Origin: Owenia fusiformis
Lineage: Eukaryota > Annelida > Polychaeta > Sabellida > Oweniidae
Direction of reading: 5' to 3'
Assembly (NCBI GenBank): GCA_903813345.2
Contig: CAIIXF020000008.1
Location: forward strand, 32,948,867 to 33,008,866
Length of the DNA stretch: 60,000 nucleotides
Shown here: in pieces, positions 45,143 to 57,439 of the stretch
Position numbering within the stretch: the first letter of the stretch is position 1
How the letters are laid out: each line of letters starts with the position of its first letter
Notes under the pieces: generated by a model
The model's database searches: none
The model's input: the letters and a program-made list of their open reading frames with translations, nothing else
What the model was told of the DNA's origin: nothing
Position numbers and translations under genes: made by a program

Positions 45143-45786
45143 CAGGGTGTCCCGAAAGTATGGGGCCCCCCCTAGGCAGACATACACCAATGTTCCCATA
45201 GTATGTGTCATATATCATTTTAAAGCTTATCCAAAGTTACATTGATTTGCCAAGTATCATCGTTCAACTTACAAATGGGAAAAAGTTACAGGCATTTCAA
45301 AACTTAGTGTATGGCCAAAATTAAAGTTAAAATCAGTATCCTGGAAACACCGCTAGCCTGAATGTGACCAAAAATATGGGTGATATCATTAAAGAGAGGA
45401 TGGATATTGAGTTCTAAAAAGAGGACGTTTAGGGTAGATACTCCAAGGAAACTCTTCTAAAATGCCTTAAAAAAGGTTTTATGAGGATTATTAAATGCCA
45501 TACCCCTATTTGCAGTGTATTAAAGGTCATATCTAGAAAGAATTGCTGCTGTTAACATGGCCAAGGGAGACACGGCGACCATTAATTTTGTGTAAAACTA
45601 AACTTAAATTTTGGTAAAACACTACATTTTGAAATGTGTGTAACTTTTTCCCGTTTGTGAGTTGAACCATGATACTTGGCAAATCAATGTAACTTTGGAC
45701 AAGCTTTGAAATGATATATGACACATACTATGGGGACATTGGTGTATGTCTGCCTAGGGGGGGCCCCATACTTTCGGGACACCCTG
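45143..45786. mobile_element. Mariner-type foldback MITE, 190-bp inverted ends
   Basis: 644 bp between TA dinucleotides. The arms begin CAGGGTGTCCCGAAAGTATG and match each other at about nine bases in ten for some 190 bp. The 260-bp centre has no coding capacity. The arm similarity suggests either recent activity or arm-to-arm conversion. Confidence 0.9.
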
Positions 45787-46069
45787 TATATACAGTCTCA
45801 TTTTAATGAAATAATTAATTTGTTGAAGGGAGTTGACTATCATTATTGGGTGATTTATGTCAATGTGTTATAGTGCTTTATGTGCACTTTATAACCATTT
45901 AATTATTAATTACTGGATGTTAATTACATCACCATTTTAATTATTGTTAATGTCACACCTACAATATATTTCCCCTATGTTCAATCCATTATAGCTCATA
46001 AAAAAGTTGAAGAGATACTTGAATCGTCTCAACCCTTATAGGAGGATCCGAAGATACATGAGCAGGGGT

Positions 46070-46200
46070 TTCACTAGATTTTCTAACAACAGGCTAAATA
46101 AATGAAAACAACAGGCAAAATTAAAGGAAATCATACATTTAACATGGATAAGTTGAAAAGTCCCTAAAAATAACAAGTGATTTTTTGAAGACAACCGTTG
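46070..46200 (-). repeat. Inverted partner of the repeat at 44918
   Basis: Contains the complement of 'gcctgttgttttcatttatttagc' and of 'tagggacttttcaacttatcc'. Probably part of a longer unidentified transposable element. Confidence 0.65.
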
Positions 46201-46659
46201 AAAATAGCTTGTTGCCTGCTGCTTATGAAACCCCAGCATGAGAGAAAAAATAATATAGTATGATTTTAAAAATCCAATCACAAATACAAATTAATTCTTA
46301 ACCTCAGTTACTATGGTTACAAATCACAAATATAATTCAGAATACTTCAGCATCAATTTCCTCCCATCCCATTCCCCTCTCTAAGCTATATCCTCCAGGA
46401 GTATGAGAGGAAATAGGGAGTACCGAGCTTATGGCCATTTTACTTGAAGGTGGTAGGCAGCAAATCTGACCATTTCAGATTTGAGAAGCAATTTTCACAA
46501 ATGTTGCGGGTATCGTTAGCAGAGGAAACATGTGATTTTCTCCTATTGTTTATTTCAAAAATTATTTGTTGTTTTGAGGAATTCGCAACTGTTCATGTTA
46601 ATATAATAATATCTAATAATTTTGCCTGTTGTTTTATTCATTTTGCCTGTTGCCATAAA

Positions 46660-48370
46660 ATCTAATGTCATCTATCATAAATTACATACTTTTCCCTTGT
46701 TAATTTGGGACTCATGGCAATAGTCAAAAAGGGCTAGGCAAGAGCCATACGCAATACACAAAACTGCATTCTCAAGAATTTAACTCTCAATTAACCTGTG
46801 GTCACATTTACTCATAATCTTCAACACCGGTGCCCAGCTGATGAGTATTTAGTTCAAATATAATGCAGTTTTGAACAAAATACTTATCGAACGAGCACCA
46901 AAATTCAGAGCAAATGTGCCATGTGGCATTAATAATTTCTATTTCTAATGAAGACAGCATAAAAAGTAATATGACTTTTATCTTTAAATTCATGACTTAA
47001 AAGCATTGAAGTCCTAAAAATAGAATGAATAGTATTTGGCCAATATAAAAAGTTGGGATGATAGAATGTCACAGTGACAAAATGCCAGTGTGGGGTAATG
47101 TCAAAGTAGTCACATTTTTTAATATGAAAAAAAGTGTGAAAATAATGAAACAAGCAAGAAATGTATAGTCTTCTTTTAAGCTCCTTATAACCAGCCCCCC
47201 TCCCTCTTTACATACCCGCCCTCTACATGGAGTTAGTATATAATGTGAGGTCCAGAGATGCAAAATTTGGAATATAGAATGGAAGAGGCACAAAATCATC
47301 ACATAATAATTCAAACTAATGAGTCAGGTTAATCAACAAGCTGTTCTAAATGTAATTGAAATCATCATAGAAAAAAGTAAGAAATAATCTTAATTCTTAA
47401 GTGCAATGTAAACAAACAATTATAGTGCAGTTTTTATCAGTCTGAAGTTTACCTTTTACCAATTGAATCATGTTTATTATCCACTTGCAGATAACCGTCA
47501 GTTTCAACACCAACGCAAAGTAAAAATAATGAGACAGTTGGTTCATTAGGTTTAGACTAGAAATATAGATTTTTAAAAATGTTGCCCGAATTGTAATTTA
47601 AATATACCTTAATTCCCAACTAAAAAAAAACATGCCCCATTTTAAGAGAAAAAAATCAGTTTTTCTTAAAAACATGCCCTATTTAGAATAGCCCTCATTT
47701 CTTAGTAAACAGGCCCCGTTTAAACCCATCAAGCTTCTGGGTTGCCACCTTTGACAGGCCCTGATAAAACTTTGAGGCCTTAAACAATTTAAGGGTCAGA
47801 ATTGCAGAACAGGCGGCATTTTAGGTTGGAGTTAGACGAGCCAAAACATATAACATTGCAAAATAACATCTTGCATACCACACACCTTGATTCACAAGAG
47901 TTCCGTTGCTTCAATTTGTATTATAACTATAGTACTTTGGAAGTCAAGAATATATCACACAGTTCTAAAAGGTTTTCTACTAGCTTGGGACAAGGGAAAC
48001 TGCTGAGAATGGAATGCACCAAACCACAAGAATCCCAAACCCCATGTTGACCTTACATGGTTAGATTAGGGTATTCTGTGGCTGGAAGAAACCAAGAGAA
48101 AACAAGATGCCTAAAACCAAGGCACCATGCTAGAATATAAATACAGTAAAGCTTGTAAGGTGGAATGCCTCTGATATTATTGATATTCTGTTTTACCTAG
48201 CCCTAAAAATATTTTGAACAGGATTACAAGGATTTTTTAGAGAACAAAATGGTCATAATAACTCCCTTATATTCATGGATACTAAATTCTCTTAAATAGA
48301 CTTTTGATTAATGACAAAGTAAATTTAATTTCTATGATAGTTAGTCCTCAACTTAAACTAGATGTACCAT
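46660..48370. other. Non-coding, nothing recognised
   Basis: AT-rich stretch upstream of the PACS candidate start. No exon-like frames with splice sites and no clear element ends. Confidence 0.45.
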
Positions 48371-48374
48371 TGTA

Positions 48375-48562
48375 CAGTAAAACCTGTCTTATCTGAACCC
48401 AACTTGGACCAACCTAAAGTGTTCAGATTTAAGCATGTGTTCATATTTCAATGTTTCTTAATAAACAAATCAAAAGGAGATGACCAAATCTGACCCTAAA
48501 AAAAGAGTTCCAATTGAGAGGTTTTCATATAAAAGATGTGTTCATATATACAGGTTTTACTG
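48375..48562. mobile_element. pogo/Tc1-like MITE, CAGTAAAACCTG ends
   Basis: 188 bp, CAGTAAAACCTGTCTTATCT to CAGGTTTTACTG, TA on the left and a changed TG on the right. Internal 'gtgttcagattta' modules. Confidence 0.8.
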
Positions 48563-48586
48563 TGTATGGGCTTTCAACTGGGTATA

Positions 48587-48655
48587 TCATTATTTTCAAA
48601 TTCTGGGTGGCAAAAAAAGGAGCACCTAGTTGCATCAATGCTGGGAAGTTCACTG
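48587..48655 (+). repeat. Dispersed 'gtgggtgcaaa' repeat, 3' fragment
   Basis: Only the last 70 bp are present (ctgggtggcaaaa ... tcaatgctgggaagttcactgta), adjoining the MITE at 48375. Confidence 0.6.
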
Positions 48656-49727
48656 TACCATGACGTACATTAACTACTATAATGGTACTATACTATTCTT
48701 ATCTGCATATTACTGAACCAATTGAGCAAGCATGTAGTGAAGCTGACATTTTTTGCATAAGCAAAATACAAAACTGCTACCCTTCACAAGAGGATATCTT
48801 TATTCATACTCTTAATAATAGAGACAGTTCTTATGTCCAATCAGTCAAAATATCATGGTGCTACATTATTTTGTCAGATATATGTTTCTTACATTCAATT
48901 TGCATTCAAACAATGAAACCTACTTTAGACTTGAGATTAAGGATTGGATGGAACAAAAAACTTTTGAATAGTAAAAGGGTCTTTGGAAGAAAACATTTTT
49001 GAAACGGATCAGAATTTGCTGAGAAAAGTACTGAAACTGACATATCCTATTCTGTTCTGAAAGTGCTAGTTTTAAGTTCTGATACTGAAGTCAAGTACAG
49101 TTTTGAGAATCATTCCATCCCTGCTTGAGATTATTAAGATCTTATGAGCACCTAAAAGCATCTGCAATAGAGCAGGATGGAGTGGTTAACAGATAGAGAT
49201 CAGGATACAAAACCATGATGATTGACTATAAGGAATGTTCAGTCAGCATGAGTTTCACAAAGGGTTGGCCTTTCTCTGCAAGATTCCGCAATTCCAGCTG
49301 CAAGAGTTTTGGATCATATGCTCAAAGCGCTATACCTAATTTTTCAGGAATATAAATAGAGGATATCCTATGATTTATGAGTGATATGATTTTTATCCAC
49401 GACGTCGTATGTCATGGCTAAAAAACCGTATGTTATGGTTAAGTGAAAATTTGTCAAAAATATCATATTTTACCACTGATTACAAAAATACCGTTTTTAT
49501 TTTCACATGTTATCCAGGAATGAATATCATGCAAACTATGGAATAAAGTGCATGATGATGCAACATCTCGATCTGATGAATATGAACAGTTAACACAAAA
49601 ATAAATAAAACAGAGAGTTATGTTCTATTTAAATAACAAAACAGCCTTACATTCAACTAAAAATACAGGCTCTATTTCCAAATCATTCACCCCAAAATAC
49701 AATCTCACTTATACTCAACACAGTCCA

Positions 49728-49992
49728 CTGGTGGATCCAGAGGGGGGGGGGGGCATGAGGTCGACCCCTGCCCCCACCCTTGGATGGCCCCAGGAAAAAA
49801 TATTTAGACCCAAAAAAATGTTGAGCTCAAATATTTTGTGGGGCCTCAATAAGTAGACCTTTTTAGACATAACTTGGCCTTTTTTGGACCTCCTTAGGCC
49901 AAATCATCAAAAATGGGCCTTAAATTTTCAAAATTTGGGGCCAATTTGAAATATGCCCCCCACCCTGTTAGTTTCTGGATCAACCAGTGCAG
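49728..49992. repeat. Dispersed repeat with ccactggtggatccag / ctggatcaaccagtgc ends
   Basis: 265 bp with imperfect inverted ends and a G-run. It shares 'gggcc', 'ggcctt' and 'atttggggccaat' blocks with the copies at 31772 and 39024. Confidence 0.7.
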
Positions 49993-50653
49993 GCCATATA
50001 AAAAAATATGATATTTTGAAACAGATTTCTATAATGCTCTAGAGTAAATAGAAATGTGTACATGTATGTTCTATCATAACAATATATCAACAAGTCAACT
50101 AAGACTAAAAAAACACAGATGGAGCAAAATGTAAAAGGAATTCACATTAACAAAAAATTACTCAAAGAGAAACTGGCATATAACAAGATCGATGTTGAGG
50201 GAAATTGAACAGAGGATGGACAGCGCAGAACATCTACATGTAGAACCACATGATCTGACCACCAAAGATCCTACAGAAACCCAATACAGAAATACTATAT
50301 TGTGTTTCACTCTAGAATACCACCTAGCTCCATTGAGAATGAATTCTCATCAATTTAAACAGGAACAACAGAACCTGAATAAACATTCCGTTTCTACACT
50401 TATCAATCCAACATTCTACATTGAACTTCCAAAGATTCACCATGTCCTTAATTCACTCGTAATTTATTTGATGCTGATTGAATGAATAAAATCCAATGTT
50501 TTTTTTCTTGTTTTCCACTTGATTAAATGTGAAAACATGATCAATGTTCCCCATGAAAAGTTTTTTTTATCATTCTTACAAGGAAAATTTTTGGAACTGG
50601 TCCAAATATCTCCAAATTTCCTGATATTTCATATTATATATGTGGGTATATAT

Positions 50654-51100
50654 ATTTGGGTGCAAATAGACTCAACAGGGTGCATGGTAAAAATAATTTT
50701 TGAGTTCAACTGGATGCATAGATTTTCAACAGGGTAGATGGTAATTGTCAATTGGGTGCAAATAGATTTTCAATAGAATGCAAGGTAATTTTCAAATGCT
50801 CTACTGGGTGCAATCTGATTTTCAACTAGATGCATGGTAATTTTCAAGTGCTCTACTGGGTGTAAATAGATTTTCAACAAGATGCAAGGTAATTTTCAAA
50901 TTCAAATGGGTGCAAATGGATTTTCGACCAGATGCAAGGTAATTTTCAAATGCTCTACTGGGTGCAATCTGATTTTCAACAGGGTGCAAGCCTGCAAGGT
51001 AATTTTCAAATTCACCTGAGAGCAAATAGATTTTCAACTAGATGCAAGGTAATTTCCGTATAATCACCTGAGTGTACCCAATTACCTTAATGCTGGGGAC
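50654..51100 (+). repeat. Minisatellite of about 63 bp derived from the 'gggtgcaaa' repeat
   Basis: The composite unit 'gggtgcaaatagattttcaac.agatgcaaggtaattttcaaatgctctact' is repeated about six times. The array ends with 'ttaatgctgggga', the 3' end of the dispersed repeat family. The units combine two diverged 'g(g/a)tgcaa' modules. Confidence 0.85.
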
Positions 51101-51109
51101 GCATGACCT

Positions 51110-51950
51110 TCATAAAGTTTTATCCCCAACTTCCTTATTACATGATCTCTACATCTTTGAATTATCAAACTGATTTATCTGACAAGAAAAAAGGCAGATG
51201 TGTATTTCTATCAATTGGGATTTATTGATGTCAGACTGACTCTCAATTACCCTTTATAATAAATATATTTCATTCTGCACTCTTTCAATTAGAGATAAAA
51301 CTTTGATCTAACCTGTAACCAATCAGAATATAGTCTATATATAGTCAGGAAATCACGATAAATAACATTTCTCGCTAACAAATAAAACGCCTATGCCTAT
51401 ACAAGGACATGAAAAATACATCTATTTTATAAAATATCTCCTCGGCATCAAAACTGTTATATCATCTGCAAAATTCTGAGATTCTGTAACTTTTACTCAC
51501 TCTGTCCGGCACCCCTCCACCTTCCCCACTCATTAACCATAACTGTAACTGTACCCATATCATTCTGTATTAAAAACATCATAAACCTCCTCAAAGTAAG
51601 TCAAGAGTGGTAATTCTAAAATCACTAGGTTGAAAATGGATATTACCAAATCTTAACATTGTAGGTATATCAGCCATCTTGAATTTCCAAGGTTTGAAAT
51701 GAGTCATTTAGATAGAAGCATAATAAGTACTAATGAATAGCATATATGGGTTAAATGACCAAATACTCAAAACAATTCTGATATTTTGATTAGGATACAG
51801 GTAGGATCTACAGAAAGTCCAGGTCATCAATACTTTATATTTTCAAAGGGCAGCTACCAACAGAGCAGTGGAGAGCAAACTGGTGTGAAACATTGAAATC
51901 TAGAGGATTATTTTACTATCTGATCATGTAGCTTGATAAAAGTAAAAAGT
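51110..51950. other. Non-coding, nothing recognised
   Basis: AT-rich. No features other than the start of the 2.2-kb element just after it. Confidence 0.45.
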
Positions 51951-51957
51951 CAAGAAA

Positions 51958-54180
51958 CAGGCCTCCTAGACTTCCAACAACGCGAACATCAGTTCTGATA
52001 CCGCGAACTACGTTCCTTGCACTCGAACCACGAATCTCATATCGCGAACGTAAAATCTTATGTCGCGCACCACCATTTCCTTGTTTCCGAACATATTTCT
52101 TGTACCGCGCACAAAGATCCGTTATCGCGAACCACGCATCTGATCGAAAAAAGTCCGTAATTTTGTTCGTATTATTACGCATAAGTGTAATTCCAAAGAG
52201 GTGTTTTCATGTGGAATGCGGAAGAAATATTTTCCCAGTTTTTCATGCATGTGAATGAATATCCAATTATTGACGATAACAGTATTTTCAAGCTCTAGGA
52301 AACACAAGATATTGGGACTACCTTGCAATCACGCGCATTGACATTTTCAGTGAAAGGCTGGGTAATAACAACAAAAACCTGACTTATGAGTAACAACACG
52401 TATGGCCAAATTAGTGACATCCTCCGATCACAGGGCTTCAAAATCCAGAATATCTTCTTTCTCTTTACCAGCTTTTCCAAATTTGTCCATTTGAGCCGAT
52501 GATTGCATCATAATAAAGAAATGAGTTACCCCACGCGTGTACCCTATGTACAATATTCCTGATTTTATAGAATACTTGATGTGCTATATCTGTCGCTCCA
52601 GCTACTGATAATTTGAAGATGCTACCCTTTGCCTGTCAACGTTTTAGATGAAAACTTAACTTAAATGTTGCCCCCTCCCCCATTACGGCTTGTGGGATTA
52701 ACTGTTTACATACAGGAAAATAACAATCTATCATCCTGATAAAGATTTTAACACTTGGTTTTTGTTTCAAAACATATCAAATGACTACTAAATCGTAATT
52801 TTAGGGTAAGGGCTAAGAATACTTTATCTGTCTAATCTTTGACCGTCTGAAATAAATGTGCGTTGACGAGTCCTGTAGTTAATTAATCTTGGTTTTAAAA
52901 CCGAAGCTTTCATTGTGGGCTGTTCTGCCCCACCGATGGGCCATTTTGCCCTACTCTCAACATTATTTTCGAACACTCTGAAAAATCACAGAAAATGTGA
53001 AATATAATCCCTTCATAAGATGGAACATGAAAGTTCACGATGATTGACAGATTAGAAAAACCTCTGCACGGATCAAACTATTATGAGGGCCGTTTTGCCC
53101 CATGTTCCCAAAAAATTCCTGACTTCAGCAACCAGGACGATATCTGACCCAAGACATGTGGAGCGCTAAAATGTCGGACCCTTTTTTTCTGGGCCCATCT
53201 CAGAGGGAGGGGCGGGCCAGTGCATCTACACAGAATACAGCCATAACTGATTACTACATATAATATATAATATAACATATGTATTTTTATACCTTTATTT
53301 CTAATTATATACTGTATGCAATGTAACTGTCTTTTATAAAAGATGCAAATAAAGTATACATACATACATACATACAATGTAGGTGTACTGTATAAAAGTA
53401 AACCTTGTAGTTAAAGGTCGCATGATGCAGTGTGACCAGGATCACACTGACCATGGTCAGAATGACCCTAGACATGACACTGCATGATGAAATAACTTTT
53501 TCAGTCCTCTAAAAAGGTCACTGTAAATAGCTTTAAGTAGGAGCATAGGAAAGGTCAATGAACAGAGTCTTTTGAATTTTTCAGAAAATGTGCCCAATAT
53601 ATTGCTCTAAATGATACAATCTTTAAAATTTTAGAAACTTGTCTGAAAAAATGGCGGTCATAAAAAGGAAAACAATATCGCTTTTACAAATGACATCTCC
53701 TATTACACCACACCGTGCGCAGATACTCTCTGATCCCAAAAATGAATGACTGTGGGACGCAGTGCTTTCCTTTGACACATCATTTAAAGCCCTGCCAACT
53801 CGGGGCGTGGATGTTAATCTTAAGATTACGTTTCAAAATACAGTGACGTATGGGTCATCTAACATGCAAGTGCATGCTTTTCATAGGAACGAAAGTCCGG
53901 CGAAAGCGGAGGAGAAACTGAATTTCGTTTCCTTGTTTCACTCCGTTGCATGGTATATACATGTAACTTGGAATCCCAAACACCCGGATGCATTATGTAC
54001 AAATTGTTCGCGGTAACGGATCTCTGTGCGAGGTACAAGAAATATGTTCGGAAACAAGGAAATGGTGGTGCGCGACATAAGATTTCACGTTCGCGATATA
54101 AGATTCGTGGTTCGAGTGCAAGGAACGTAGTTCGCGGTATCAGAACTGATGTTCGCGTTGTTGGAAGTCTAGGAGGCCTG
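51958..54180. mobile_element. 2.2-kb non-autonomous element with 176-bp inverted ends
   Basis: The left arm 51958-52133 and right arm 54005-54180 are inverted copies with only scattered mismatches, starting CAGGCCTCCTAGACTTCCAA. AGAAA flanks both ends (51953-51957 and 54181-54185), a probable 5-bp target duplication. Each arm carries recurrent 'cgcgaac' or 'cgcgcac' motifs spaced by roughly 20-30 bp, a strong contrast with the AT-rich host. The 1.87-kb centre has no transposase-like frame and includes a (catac)n run near 53360. Superfamily unknown. Confidence 0.85.
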
Positions 54181-54241
54181 AGAAATAACATCATATTAGA
54201 TATCACTTTTATCACAAACACACATTTAAATGATACAGTAT

Positions 54242-54409
54242 ACAATTGTTGACCTCTCCAGAGGTCAACCGGCAAAATTGTATACCGAGACTGTAAACCG
54301 AGAAACTACTGTTGACAGAGACCGAAGGTCGAGGTCAACAGTAGTTTCAAGGTTTACAGTCGAGGTATATGGTTTTGACGGTTGACCGAATGGAGAGGTC
54401 TACAATTGT
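54242..54409. repeat. Nested foldback palindrome, about 170 bp
   Basis: The outer arms acaattgttgacctctcc and ggagaggtctacaattgt enclose further inverted pairs (gtataccgagactgtaaacc / ggtttacagtcgaggtatat). In the centre is a perfect 15-bp pair, 54302-54316 with 54334-54348, around gagaccgaaggtcgag. Almost the whole segment can fold into one long hairpin. Confidence 0.9.
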
Positions 54410-55010
54410 TTTGTTAGTCAGAAGAAATTAATAATACACATATAGACGACAGTCATCAATCATGGCTTCATTTCACAATCTTTTCTCCGAACCACGCCAG
54501 CAATAATTTTTTAAGAAAATCTTAAGACAGTGGTAGCTAAACTCTTTGTTTTTGGCACATAACTGCATACTCACTTGTAAATTAATGTTAATTTTTCGTT
54601 TCTTTTTGTATTTTTGCTATACTTGTCGTCTAGCAAAGTCAAAAGATCACTTTCATCAACGTTTACGAAATGTCCGTCTACCATGTTTTTTCTGTAAACA
54701 TTATGACGTCATATTTCCCATAATTCACAAGTGAAGTACAGTAACATAAGCGGTCAATAATATGATATCCCATGATGCACAGGTGAGGTACAGGCAAAAA
54801 TGTTGACCGCTAATTGACCAATCAGATGCGAGTATTTACACTGAGGTACTAACAATATAGTTTAGCATTAAGACCCAAGAAATCACCCTAAAGGCACCAT
54901 TCAAATAATTTACACACGGGCAATCGGGTTAACCTAATATCCCTATTCTCACTTTCTTACAAAACATTAGACCAGAACAACGGCAACGCCAAAGCGTAGC
55001 GAATCCCATC
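54410..55010. other. Non-coding with a direct repeat and CRE-like site
   Basis: About 45 bp (cccataattcacaagtgaagtacag) recur, diverged, from 54768 (cccatgatgcacaggtgaggtacag). TGACGTCA at 54704-54711 is a perfect CRE-type palindrome and attgaccaatcag near 54815 contains a CCAAT box. Without a nearby exon their role is open. Confidence 0.35.
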
Positions 55011-55476
55011 GAACAGCCATGGATGGCATTTTTACAAACAAAGTATTTAGCAAAAATGGCAGGCATTTTTCAAAATGGCCGCCTTCTACCAAAAGTGTCA
55101 TTAGACCATTTGCCATACTTACAGGGTGGGCCAAAAAAAACCAATACCCAACTTTAAATCAGAATGAAAATAGCTGTGCTCAATATGATACATTGATTTA
55201 TATATCATTTTAAAGGTAATCCATTTTCGAACAATTTGGTATATAACACTATGTCATGAAATCAATATTAAAGTTTTATTATGCTTATTTGGGAGGCTGG
55301 GTCGGTATTTTAGGTATCTTGATTTTAGGGAGAAAATAGTAAATCTGCGGAATAACGTTAATTTTTTATTTCTAGAATATCATTTTGTTAGGTGAATACA
55401 TGCTTGTATATTTGCATATTGTGTGACTAAACTTATTGTTTATGAATTTTAGTGTTGTTTATTATCAATAAGTACT

Positions 55477-55855
55477 CAAAGGGGGTCTGTTAAAAGACAT
55501 TAAACGTACATGTGACGAGGATTTTATTTTCCAACAAGACATTGCCTCGTACCATAGATCTCAGGAGACATTGGAATTCATTTGCAAACAAGGTGTCAAT
55601 TTGATTGATCTCGATGCTTGGCTACCCAACAGTATCCATGCTACATGTAATGTGTTTGATTACCATACATGGAGCCATCTCGAGGAAATGGTACAATCAA
55701 AAGCATCCAATAAACAGCATTGATGAGTTGAAACAGAATCCTTAAGTGCTGAAATGAATTGCAACAGAAATCTCTCAATAAGGCTATTGATAGAATGCGC
55801 TACCACTTGAAGCTTATTGTTGATGCAGAGGGGAGGGGGTGGGGGTATATTGAGC
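55477..55855 (+). pseudogene. Mariner/Tc1-type transposase relic, C-terminal half
   Basis: The frame from 55477 reads LLKDIKRTCDEDFIFQQDIA, then SYHRSQETLEFICKQGVNLI, WLPNSIHATCNVFDYHTWSH and LEEMVQSKA before a stop. It keeps the Phe-Gln-Gln-Asp of the second catalytic Asp region, the Trp-Pro-x-x-Ser segment and a Val-Phe-Asp-Tyr-His-x-Trp block of a DDD transposase. Remnants continue, shifted, to 'gatgcagaggggaggg'. Not functional. Confidence 0.75.
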
Positions 55856-56060
55856 AATTGCGAAAATTGTTTAAATAAATAAAGTGTAAAATGTTATTAA
55901 ACAGCACTGAAATTCATAAACAATAAATTTAGACACACAATGATGCAAATATCAATATCCAAGCATGTATTCACCTAACAAAAGAATGGTTTTCTATAAA
56001 TAAAAAATTAACATAATTCCGCAGATTTACTATTTTCTCCCTTAAATCTGGAAACCTTAA

Positions 56061-56891
56061 AGTCCCCGTCTAAAGTTTGAAAATATTTTTTTATCATTCA
56101 TTTACTATTTGTCATGACTTAAAAAGTTATTCTCGAGATTTTTGAGAGAAAAAAAAATTTTGAAAAAAGAGTTGTGAGCATTTCATTTCTCAAATTTTCA
56201 AATTTCCCGCCATTTTTCCAAAAAGTTGAAATTTTTTAATCATCAAATATTTCTTAATGCATTTCGAAAAAGATTATCTTTTTAACACCAATGCAAAGAT
56301 TGATCAAAGGACACACTATTTCAATAATAAAATGCCATATTTAATGGGCCACTTCAATGTTTTAGCATATCAAAAATATTTTGCACCATTAGTGATGTCA
56401 CTAAGGTAGCAAAAACTTTTTGAAAAAAATTGAAATTTTTTTTTCGATGTCAATCTTTTCTAACTAGCTAGACTTCAATAATATACCAATGTTGATTGTC
56501 TAACCAGGTTAAAAGGAAGAATATATCATGTTTTAGATATCATTGTACCATTGGTTTCTATGAGAACTAGAATTTTTAAATGCATTTTTCTCGGAACCAT
56601 TTTTATGCACTGATAAGTTAATTTCTCGCTTATTTATGAATCAATTTTCTTAATTTTTTGGGCGAAAAACATACGAGGATGAATGCTATGCATTGGTATG
56701 AGTTGTGGCTAATTAAAAGATATGTGTGACCTCTAAAAGTTAGTTTTAAATAAATTCACAAATTTTGGAACAAAAAGTCTATCAAAAACCACTTTTTGAA
56801 ATTTAAAAAAAAAGTTTCACATATCACACTTTGATAACATTGGGTAAGACTACAATATAAGCCAAAGTGGTTTAAACTTTAGATGGGGACT
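56061..56891. mobile_element. TTAA-target element inside the mariner arm, 831 bp
   Basis: TTAA on both sides (56057-56060 and 56892-56895). The ends AGTCCCCGTCTAAAGTTT and AAACTTTAGATGGGGACT are inverted repeats. The left arm of the host mariner provides an uninterrupted counterpart (ctgggtcggtattttaggta), proving the insertion. piggyBac or Kolobok class by target; no transposase inside. Confidence 0.88.
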
Positions 56892-57087
56892 TTAAATAGC
56901 AACCCGGCCTCCCAAATAAGTATAATAAAACTTTACTATTGATTTCATGACATAGTGTTATATACCAAATTGTTTGAAATTGTACGACCTTTAAAATGAT
57001 ATGTAAGTCAATGTACCATAATGAATGTAACTATTTTTATCCTGATTTGAAGTTGGGTATTGGTTTTTTTTGGCCCACCCTGTATAG

Positions 57088-57340
57088 TATTCACATACCA
57101 AATATGAAAAAATCGCTTCACTACTTTTCGAGTTATAGTAAAATAGGTTAAAATGGCGGCCATTTTTCAAAATGGTGGCCATTTTTTAAAATGGCCACCT
57201 TCTACCAAAAGTGTCTTTAGACAGTGTGCAATGTTTATACTATTCACATACCAAATATGAACAAAATCGCTCCACTACTTTTCGAGTTACAGCAAAAATC
57301 GTAAAATAACGAGTAAAGGCCGCCATTTTTCAAGATGGCT
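57088..57340. repeat. Tandem repeat, about 150-bp unit, 'ggccgccatttt' type
   Basis: Two copies of 'tattcacataccaaatatgaa.aaaatcgct.cactacttttcgagtta.agcaaaa' followed by 'atggc.gccatttttcaa'. A third, 5' part lies left of the mariner insertion at 55016-55121. Probably a multi-unit dispersed repeat that continues to 57660. Confidence 0.75.
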
Positions 57341-57439
57341 GCCATGTGCTTCTTTAATATCTACATTTCTAGCTTTATTAATGTCCTATATAATTTTTTT
57401 ACATCAAAACATATTGCTATTACAGTTTTACATATTGCA

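Larger units (their letters stand above)
55122..57082. mobile_element. Mariner-like element, CAGGGTGGGCC ends, carrying a nested insertion
   Basis: TA-flanked. The arms begin CAGGGTGGGCCAAAAAAAA and are inverted repeats of about 280 bp, the right one split by a TTAA-target element at 56061-56891. Between the arms is a transposase relic. The host site is a tandem repeat whose neighbouring copy (57225-57255) lacks the insertion and shows a single TA. Confidence 0.88.

Noticed and set aside
51916-54252. Two near-identical peptides (ARYKKYVRKQGNGGARHK type) on opposite strands
   Set aside because: They are translations of the inverted arms of the 2.2-kb element, not paralogous genes.
54704-54711. 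TGACGTCA as a functional PACS promoter element
   Set aside because: It is 10 kb upstream of the candidate first exon, in repeat-rich DNA, and an 8-bp site occurs by chance. Kept only as a note.
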